Source of the DNA: Henckelia pumila
Taxonomy: Eukaryota > Streptophyta > Magnoliopsida > Lamiales > Gesneriaceae
DNA length: 64,000 nt
Direction: 5' to 3'
NCBI RefSeq assembly: GCF_033568475.1
Contig: NC_133123.1
Span: 23,050,622-23,114,621 of the forward strand
The position numbers and the translations under genes are program-made. Positions 56,795-64,000 of the stretch are shown here, piece by piece (position 1 is the stretch's first letter; every line of letters starts with the position of its first letter). The notes under the pieces were generated by a model. That model ran no database searches, was not told the origin of the DNA, and saw only the letters and a list, made by a program, of their open reading frames with translations.

Positions 56795-57960
56795 GTTCCA
56801 CTGGGTGCCAGGACCTGGAACCTCCCAGGCTTATATATGTCTTGGGCTAAAAATGGGTGTCGGGGTCTGGAACCTCCCGGGCTTATATAATGTCAAGGGC
56901 TTATATATTCCTTGGGCTTAAGATGGGTGCTAGGGCCTGGAACCTCCCGGGCTTATATAATGTCAAGGGCTTATATATGCCTTGGGCTTAAGATGGATGT
57001 CGGGGCCTGGAACCTCCCGGGCTTATATAATGCCAATGGCTTATATATGTCTTGGGCTTAAGATGGGTGCCGGGGCCTGGAACCTCCCGGGCTTATATAA
57101 TGTCAAGGGCTTATATATGCCTTGGGCTTAAGATGGGTGCCGGGGCCTGGAACCTTTCGGTCTTATATAATGTCAAGGGCTTATATATGTCTTGGGCTTA
57201 AGATGGGTGCCGGGGTCTGGAACCTTTCGGGCTTAGATAATGCCAAGGGCTTATATATGCCTTGGGCTTTAAGATGGGTGCCGGGGTCTGGAACCTCCCG
57301 GGCTTATATAATGTCAAGGGCTTATATATGCCTTGGGCTTTAAGATGGGTGCCGGAGTCTGGAACCTCCCGGGCTTATATAATGCCAAGGGCTTATATAT
57401 GCCTTGGGCTTAAGATGGGTGCCGGGGCCTGGAACCTCCCGGGCTTATATAATACCAAGGGCTTATATATGCCTTGGGCTTAAGATGGGTGCCGGGGCCT
57501 GGAACCTTCCGGGCTTATATAATGCCAATGGCTTATATATGCCTTGGGCTTAAGATGGGTGTCGGGGCCTGGAACCTCCCGGACTTAGATAATGCCAAGG
57601 GCTTATATATGCCTTGGGCTTAAGATGGGTGCCGGGGCCTGGAACCTCCCGGGCTTATATATGTCTTGGGCTTAAGATGGGTGTCGGGGTCTGGAACCTT
57701 CCGGGCTTAGATAATGCCAAGAGCTTATATATGTCTTGGGCTTTAAGATGGGTGCCGGGGGTCTGGAACCTCCCGGGCTTATATAATGTCAAGGGCTTAT
57801 ATATGCCTTGGGCTTTAAGATGAGTGCCGGAGTCTGGAACCTCTCGGGCTTATATAATGTCAAGGGCTTATATATGTCTTGGGCTTAAGATGGGTGTCGG
57901 GGTCTTGAACCTCCCGGGCTTATATAATACCAAGGGCTTATATATGTCTTGGGTTTAAGA
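56795..57960 (-). repeat. 70-bp satellite array, about 16 copies
   Basis: Units contain CTTGGGCTTAAGATGGGTG, CGGGGCCTGGAACCTCCCGG and two GGGCTTATATA segments. The CTTGGGCTTA motif is seen at 56911, 56981, 57051, 57121 and 57191, then with one-base length changes. Copies differ at a few positions each, and at least one short unit occurs near 57650. Frames across it are by-products of the repeat. Confidence 0.95.
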
Positions 57961-58760
57961 TATATATTTAAAACTAGAAACCGAGCCATCCTAAAAGAGA
58001 GCCCATGCTTTAAAACAAAATGTATTAATTATAATATATATTTAATTATTTAAAGTTAAAAGTAATTTTAGCCCATGTTAAATTTTTATTTAGCACAATA
58101 CTTAGTCCAACATATTTTTTGATACATATTTTTAATCCTATTTTTTGAAATATATTTGTGGAATTTGTGTGTTTGATTTAGTAAATGAAGCACACCCTCT
58201 TCTTCATGTCATTTTTATATTCAAGTTCCTTCTCACTTGCTTTGAATGTTCAAATTTTATCACTTTTTTTTGTTTCATTAAATTAGATTTCATTTTTTTA
58301 ACTGATTGATTTAATTGATGTGTGTGATTATGAGTTTATTAGAAAATAATTGTGAAGTATGCTTTTTGATATTTTTTAAATATGATTTCATTTAGTTTTT
58401 ATTATTTTCTATGTCATTTTTTGCATTTTTTTTGTTGTAAAAACGAAATTAACGTGTGTTTTCAAGATATTTCTTGTAGGATTTATAAATTTTGTTGGAT
58501 TCATTTAGAAAATTTTTGCACTTTAAATTTTCTTCATTCTTTTATAATAATGAATGGATGTGGTATTTTTGGAGTAATTCACGTATTAATTTTTTCATGA
58601 TGTGCACTAATATCTATTACTTGAAAAATCATATTTTTCTTTATGATGAGTATATCCTTATCGATTGAAAAAAAAAATTTATATATTATATATGCGAAAT
58701 TCATATTTTTTACAACAATCAAGACTTTTTTGGAGTGATTTCACTTGAATCATCATGTCT
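57961..58760. other. AT-rich intergenic DNA
   Basis: No gene or named repeat recognised. The frame at 58382-58600 is low-complexity chance. Confidence 0.5.
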
Positions 58761-58763
58761 TTA

Positions 58764-59150
58764 GGGCTCGTTTGGTTACTTTACTAATAGTCTCGGTACT
58801 AGTTATTATGTTCAATCTCATGTTTTTCTCGTCATATTATTTATTCATCTATTAATTATTTATTATAAATCAATCAAATCATTAATTATTTATTTCACAT
58901 CAATCCAATCATCGAATTTAAATTACTATATTACCCCTTATAAATAATATTATTCATATTTTATTTATTGTTAAAAGAACAAAATGGTAATTTATCATTT
59001 ATATATAAAATTTAATCAATCAAATCAAAAAAACCATAATCTATCAATCAAATCAAATATTATATTAACTATCATTTTTTATTTTTTTTTTATTACATTA
59101 CATTGCTTATTCAGATACTATTTATCCTATCACCCGAACCAAACGGTACA
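58764..59150 (-). mobile_element. Tourist/Harbinger-like MITE, copy C
   Basis: 387 bp in inverted orientation relative to copies A and B, bounded by TTA at 58761-58763 and 59151-59153. The ends GGGCTCGTTTGGTT and AACCAAACGGTACA are inverted repeats. The interior matches copy B along its length. Confidence 0.85.
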
Positions 59151-59153
59151 TTA

Positions 59154-59845
59154 GTGGTTTATATTTTTTACCATTAAAAGTTTTGAAAATGTTTTTTTAT
59201 ATAGTATTTTTATTTTTTTATTTTAAAATATTTATTTTACATTATTTTAAATATTTACCGAATCAATCAGCTCGTATTAAAATATTTTTGGCTACGTTCC
59301 TAGATAAAACTGTATATAACAATAGGCTTTGTTATTTCGTAACACTAATTATTTTCTAAAATAATCAGTATATCAAATTGTTAAATTAGTTAATTATATC
59401 GATACATGGATGAGGTGATATTCAATCCTCGTATTTTTAACGAAATTTTAAATCGGACATCCACAAACTAAAATTTAACTACATAATTTGTTGGAAAACA
59501 TCCTTGATGGCTTTGTTTTTTTTAAAAAAATAAATTTTTTATAATTATTTGGCATGTTTTTGAAATAAATAACAAGATAAATAATCACATTTATATACAT
59601 AATTTTGAAATTTAATTATATTTAATTAAATGAAAATTTTGTAAACCCAGAACGTCGTATAGAAGGAGTTAAATTCGAAAGAACTTGAACTTATCAAAAA
59701 CAAATTTACATAATTTTCTTAGTTTCAAGTAATTATTTTAAATCAACTTGAAAATAAATATAGGTTATAAACAATCTGATTGAAATTTCCCTAAGCACGT
59801 GTCATTAGCAATTCATTCGTCCCGCGTTAACGTACATACGAACCA
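59154..59845. other. AT-rich intergenic DNA
   Basis: Nothing recognised before the U3 promoter. Confidence 0.5.
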
Positions 59846-59850
59846 AATTA

Positions 59851-59892
59851 GTCCCACATCGGTCAATCATGAAGCAGATAAACTTATCATAT
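59851..59892 (+). promoter_or_regulatory. U3 promoter: USE and TATA-like element
   Basis: GTCCCACATCG at 59851-59861 is an exact match to the plant snRNA upstream sequence element (RTCCCACATCG). TTATCATAT at 59884-59892 is a weak TATA-like box, 22 bp downstream and about 25 bp before the RNA start. The short USE-TATA distance fits the RNA polymerase III type used for plant U3 and U6. Confidence 0.85.
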
Positions 59893-59916
59893 GTCCGTAA
59901 GCCAACCTCTCAGGTC

Positions 59917-60138
59917 ACGACCTTACTTGAACAGGATCTGTTCTATAGGCTCGTACCTCTGTGTCCTTGAGTTCTAAGGAGACAGGAAACCAAGTCTGGT
60001 GGATGAGTTATGACCGCAAGATCAGAGCGTGATTAACAAGTCCATGTCCCATCTGAGCCATTGGATCAGTAGAGGATCGTTCTCGATCTACTCTGTGGGT
60101 CGAGGTGGTCTTGCGGTTGTCTGACAGACTCCACAATC
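59917..60138 (+). ncRNA. U3: U3 small nucleolar RNA
   Basis: The 222-nt transcript begins ACGACCTTACTTGAACAGG and ends GACTCCACAATC, both characteristic of plant U3. The 5' region holds the GATCTGTTCTATAGGCTCG boxes that pair with pre-rRNA. ATGAGTTATGACCGCAAG carries the C'/C-type box, and CTGACAGACTCC the terminal D box. Long stems (e.g. GAGGATCGTTCTCGATCTACTC) close the 3' domain. U3 guides early cleavages of pre-18S rRNA in the nucleolus. The gene looks complete, with promoter and terminator in place. I see no obvious damage, though a few bases may differ from other plants. Confidence 0.93.
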
Positions 60139-60139
60139 A

Positions 60140-60147
60140 TTTTTTTT
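60140..60147 (+). terminator. RNA polymerase III terminator of U3
   Basis: Eight T residues follow the mature 3' end by one base, the normal Pol III stop signal. Confidence 0.85.
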
Positions 60148-60149
60148 GC

Positions 60150-61088
60150 TATTGTTTTGCTTTTGAAACTTCTGGTTCCGATTCATGCTTATGAATTATA
60201 AGTCTCACTGCCTTCCATTTAACAAGAATTATTCTCCATCATTTGCCATATTTTACAAATTCCAAAATATTGGATAAATTATCTTCACAGCAATCACGAG
60301 CCGGGTTGAGTCGACGCTATCTGTAGGGTACTGTCCTGCGAGCGGCATGTACTAAGCCCACGAACCGTAGCGTGTTTTTATAGTTTGAAATTTGAATAAT
60401 TATCCAGACATTATTTTTTTATTTTTAAATTAATATTTTTTTTCATATATTTTTTTATTAGGAGTGAAATTATTGTCTAAAAAATTTAAATATATATATA
60501 TTTGAAATTTTATATATAGATAAAGATATTTTGAAACACTTAAAAAAATCACGTTGACACTTAGTAAGTGAAACAACATGCATCAAGTCTAAATCTTGGG
60601 AGGACTCATATTCATGGAGTCTGTTGCAAGAGATACAAACTGATGAAATTTTTTCCCCTAAAAACCAATACTAGACCGTGATGAAAATTTTTCAAGTTAA
60701 AGAAAAATTTGAGAATTACTTCTTATAATATGTGCCTAAAGAATTTAGGTAGAAATTTTATAAAAAAAAAAAGGTGAGAAGTGTTTGTTATAACTTTTCT
60801 CAAACACTACGTAATGACTTTTTCCATTTAATTAGTCCGATCGATGTTTTTGCATTTGGAGTTTTGTATTGCTTGAGATTCTACAAATGGGTTTTACGTT
60901 TCTGATATAGAGTATTTTATTCTTATTGGCCATGTGAGTTATATAATATATTTCCATTCAAGTCCCTTCACCGTATGTTAGTTCACCTCCAGAAAATACA
61001 AAATTTTAGCTCTGAATTGTCTGGTTTCAGGCTAAATGGAAGCTATGGCAAAACAACAAATACATCGATCCGGTATTAGAAGTGTCAT
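60150..61088. other. Intergenic DNA
   Basis: AT-rich except for a patch at 60293-60380 (GAGCCGGGTTGAGTCGACGC...) that I do not recognise. No gene is supported. Confidence 0.45.
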
Positions 61089-61090
61089 TG

Positions 61091-61543
61091 TGTAACACCC
61101 CACTGTATCAAGACGGTCTTTTCAGCGTGCTTATGTCCTCACTCACACGCACCCTGAGAAACTTCCCAGGGGATCACCCATCCTATAATTGCCCCAAGTC
61201 AAGCACGCTTAACTTTGGAGTTCTTATGTGATGAGCTTCCGAAAAGAAGATGCACCTTCTTGATATGAATAGTACATATGAAATCTTTTAAACCCTCCTC
61301 AACCATGTAGTCCCATACCTACACAGTCTCAGAATCCCTCTCATTCCGGCATGGGATCAGTTCATTCATGTCTCCCTCCGCCTAGAAGCCTACCAGGAGC
61401 CGCTCATTGTCCGTGCAACCTCTTGGCACCGGCGATCACTCTCTGCCTCTTCAGCCCCGGGCGTCACATGCCCACCAGCTTCCGCTTGGTTCGTCCCCGA
61501 ACCATACCGTACTAAGAGAGGTCGGCTCTGATACCATTTGAAA
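61091..61543 (-). mobile_element. Cassandra-like TRIM element: 3' LTR, short internal region and primer site
   Basis: Minus-strand sense. The LTR 61468-61091 begins TGTGACGCCC and ends GGGTGTTACA. It contains a 5S rRNA-like block at about 61155-61240 (on the minus strand AACTCCAAAGTTAAGCGTG...AGGATGGGTGATCC). The internal region is only about 75 bp, from TGGTATCAGAGCC (tRNA-Met primer site, about 61524-61537) to a purine-rich GGAAGCTGGTGGGCA before the LTR. A tiny internal region, tRNA-Met primer and 5S sequence define Cassandra. The 5' LTR is missing or reduced to a few bases (GTGTTTCA). Confidence 0.8.
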
Positions 61544-61548
61544 CACCT

Positions 61549-63830
61549 ACTACTAATAAAATGCGGAAAAACTTTTTTTTTTTTTTTAATAATACTATAC
61601 ATATACGCCCATACATATATGTATATAAAAATAACATATATTTCTTAAATAACCTGAAAAATATTAAATAAATAAATAAATCCTTAAAAATGTTTCATGC
61701 ATCAATTTAAAATGATAAACAATGCTGCTGAAAAATCTCATATGCGGAATAATATTAAAATAAAACATGTTTCAAAATTCCATCATAATAGACTAAATAA
61801 CTGCGACGGTCACGGGGTCCACTGCTCCGTGAGCTCATACGTCCTCACCACCGATAGGAGCTACATAAAAGTCATCATGCTCACCTGCACCATATAAGCG
61901 TAGTGAGCCTAGGGGCTCAACATGTCTAATCCTTTATAACAAGGTTAAAAATAATGCATCACGTAGATACTAATACATATACATGTACATGAGCATGCAT
62001 GGAAACATTTTTCATAACATAAATGCTGAATCATAAATCTTAAACATAACATAACTTTTTTCATCATACATAACATAATTGAGCATGTCATAAACATAAA
62101 AACTGAGTATGGTCATATCCATGAATGTGACTAATAACTGTGCCGACTGATCAGTCTAAAGAACCATCGTACGTGGCGGTGGATAAATCCACCTCTATGC
62201 TGGTAGTAAACTACCTCTGTGCCAGTGGTAAAACCACTTCTATGCCGGTAGTAGAACTACCTCTGTGTCAGTGGTAAAACCACTTCTATGCTGTCACATC
62301 ACTTCAATTTCCATAAAAATATTTTTCATGCTCAATTCTTAATCATAAACACATCATAAAATATTTCATGTATGCATGCACTTAAAATATTTCCGTAATA
62401 TATATTTAATTAATTTTAATAATAAATATACTTTTACTTAAAATAGACTTCATGCATAAAAATAATTAAATATATATTCCGGACTTAGTTTATTTTCATG
62501 GGTTGGTCCAGACTGCTGATCACTCACTCTAAGCCCATTAAACTTAAATAAAATCCAATAATCATATTTTAGCCCAAATAACTTAATTAAACTTAACTTG
62601 ACCTAAATAAAATATTTAAGCCCAATTACTTAACTTAAGCCCAATAAAACTATAGACTGGCCCAAAAATTCTCATGGACTCCCAAGCCCATAAAAATCAT
62701 TGTGCTAACTTAAATAAATTATTTAAGGCTCAAATAAAATTATTTGGAGGTCTAAATAATTTTATTTCTAATTAATTGGCCCAAAAACCAATTAAAACAT
62801 TAAACATTTAAAAATTAAAATACTCAAGCCCGGCCCACCTAACCCGGACCCGGACCGACTTAACCCGACCCATGACTACTTGACCCGACCCAGCACTCAA
62901 CCCTGACCCATAACCCGACCCAGCAACCCCCCAAACCCCAAACCCGATCACCCCACTCCTTCTCTTCTCGGCTGGGCGAGCAGCAGTTACTTCCGGCGAT
63001 TGGCCGGCCAACTCCGGCCACCACTGGCCGAAGTATTACCACACACATCTAACCTACTCCTAGGCAGTTCAAACAAGACAAGAATCAGCCCAAACGGTGG
63101 TCCGAGGAAGGAGAACGAAGCCTTGCAATAGGCTGTCCCCCAGCTCGCGCCCAGCCCTGAGCGGCTGCCGTAAATTCGATCGTTCTCCCTACTCCGGCCA
63201 TATTTTTCCGTGAAACCACTTCTCAATCCTAGCCAACATCTAGGGGGTTCAAACCCTTTAGACCTCACCCCAAACCATGTACTGAGGAGGGAGAACGAAG
63301 CCTTCTCCCTCAGAACCCAAATCTGCGCGATCTGGTGCACTAGAGGAGAAGTGCTTCGTTTCAGACCATCCATGGACAAAACCAACAGGACCACTCAACC
63401 ACAAGGACCCTAAGACATGCCCTCAGATGTGGATTAGCCGCCTGGACCTTTACCATGCATAAAAAACGTGATCATACTCATGAAAGATCAAGTAAAACGT
63501 GAGAAAAAGGAAAGAAAAATACCATCTGCATATAAGTCTGAACAACAAACATATATACCACAAACTTTCTGCTATAAAAACCAAAATAATAGCTTATATG
63601 GTGTTGAGAAAAGAATTAAACATGCCTTTCGTAATTTTCCTTGAATAACACGCGATTGCGGGAGCACCGGGACGAAGAACGAGCGACCAAACTTCTAAAT
63701 TTCTTGAAGGAACGTCTATGGGATCTTGGGGGTTTTTGGATCGTGAGAATGGGGGAGGGAGATGGCTGATGGGGTTTGGAATAGATTAGGGAGTGTTTTA
63801 GGTTTAAATTTTGGGTAGATAATATATTAA
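61549..63830 (-). mobile_element. Probable long gypsy-type LTR or LTR fragment
   Basis: Read on the minus strand this 2.3-kb unit ends TAGTAGGTGTTTCA directly before a TGGTATCAGAGC primer site. It has no convincing gene, a mixed composition (GC-rich GACCCGACCC-type repeats at 62825-62950, AT-rich elsewhere) and a promoter-like appearance. This is what long LTRs of Tekay-like gypsy elements look like. Because the primer site may instead belong to Cassandra, and no second LTR is in the window, the call is tentative. Confidence 0.4.
62190..62292. repeat. 23-bp tandem repeat with internal inverted repeats
   Basis: ACCTCTATGC/ACCTCTGTGC/ACTTCTATGC starts recur at 62191, 62213, 62236, 62259 and 62282. 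Units alternate GGTAGTAAACTACC and AGTGGTAAAACCACT, each a small hairpin. Confidence 0.85.
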
Positions 63831-64000
63831 TAGTAGATATTACTCAAAATAAAGATATTATACCTTAAGCAAAATCTTTAAAACTCTTAAAAATAATAAT
63901 AATCTGATACTAAAAACCATTATCCCGAAATTAAGACTTGAGGGATTTTTAAATATTAATAAAAGTCAATAAAATGACTTATTTTGGCCAAAAATCAATT
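63831..64000. other. AT-rich end of window
   Basis: No feature recognised. Confidence 0.4.

Larger units (their letters stand above)
52840..57960 (-). mobile_element. 3' half of a Tat-type gypsy retrotransposon with antisense gene and satellite
   Basis: Element sense is the minus strand. From its internal side to its end it holds a 70-bp tandem array (57960-56795), an antisense spliced gene (54231-56651 on the plus strand), repeated LTR-junction segments, a polypurine tract and the 3' LTR (53408-52840). Gag-pol is absent; beyond 57960 lies unrelated AT-rich DNA. Tat elements are known to carry extra genes, sometimes antisense, between pol and the 3' LTR, and tandem repeats in the same region. 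The LTR shares a GC-rich core with the 5' LTR at 20264-20700. Confidence 0.7.

Noticed and set aside
57122-57823. Three overlapping 69-73-codon open frames with a repeated YICLGLKMGAG motif
   Set aside because: They are translations of the 70-bp satellite; the frame changes with each unit and no independent gene signal exists.
61390-61602. 70-codon minus-strand open frame
   Set aside because: It spans the Cassandra-like LTR and internal region, which are non-coding.
62808-63394. Overlapping minus-strand frames of 62-135 codons
   Set aside because: They translate GACCCGACCC-type repeats and LTR-like DNA; no protein family recognised.
1-64000. tRNA genes, CRISPR arrays, bacterial-type operons
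   Set aside because: By eye I found no cloverleaf tRNA, and gene structure is eukaryotic throughout; a tRNAscan-type search was not possible, so a tRNA could have been missed.

Overview
The window looks like nuclear DNA of a eudicot plant. It is AT-rich, its genes have spliceosomal introns with GT-AG borders, it carries plant-specific families (a PPR protein, a trichome-birefringence-like O-acetyltransferase, an AT-hook/PPC protein and a plant hAT-derived BED protein), and it is packed with plant mobile elements: Tat-lineage Ty3/gypsy, Cassandra-type, PIF/Harbinger, hAT, CACTA and Stowaway-like. An asterid, perhaps Lamiales, would fit, but that is only an impression from the repeats.

Layout. 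0-3.3 kb: an intronless E-class PPR gene with a possible spliced leader. 4.4-6.6 kb: an LTR-retroelement remnant. 6.7-7.2 kb: a broken F-box gene. 8.8-11.9 kb: a three-exon TBL gene. 13.4-14.9 kb: microsatellite and MITEs. 15.0-20.7 kb: a minus-strand Tat-type gypsy element with an open 1721-codon gag-pol but no 3' end. 21.4-24.8 kb: a five-exon AHL gene. 27.4-29.7 kb: an intronless, apparently domesticated hAT transposase gene. No conventional host protein-coding gene was recognised after 30 kb.

30-52 kb is a repeat landscape. It contains a Harbinger element carrying only the MYB-like ORF1 (35.2-37.2 kb), a hAT MITE with a perfect 8-bp target-site duplication (37.9 kb), and a 5S-bearing Cassandra-like LTR split by another hAT MITE (38.3-38.8 kb). 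Further on are a 1-kb Harbinger derivative (39.0-40.0 kb), a three-level nest of inverted-repeat elements (42.3-43.4 kb), and a 6.7-kb nest of hAT-like elements enclosing a decayed CACTA element (43.65-50.31 kb).

52.8-58.0 kb is the 3' half of a second Tat-type retrotransposon. It has an LTR, tandem copies of the LTR/PPT junction, an antisense spliced gene with its own TATA box (now broken), and a 70-bp satellite array of about 16 copies. 59.85-60.15 kb carries a complete U3 snoRNA gene with USE promoter element and T-run terminator. 61.1-61.5 kb holds a second Cassandra-like element, which serves as the empty-site reference for the interrupted copy at 38.5 kb. The rest (61.55-63.8 kb) looks like a long gypsy-type LTR.

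The host genes are unrelated single genes with separate promoters, not a cluster. What connects different parts of the window is the mobile-element history: nested insertions datable relative to one another by their target-site duplications, and two complementary halves of Tat-type elements.
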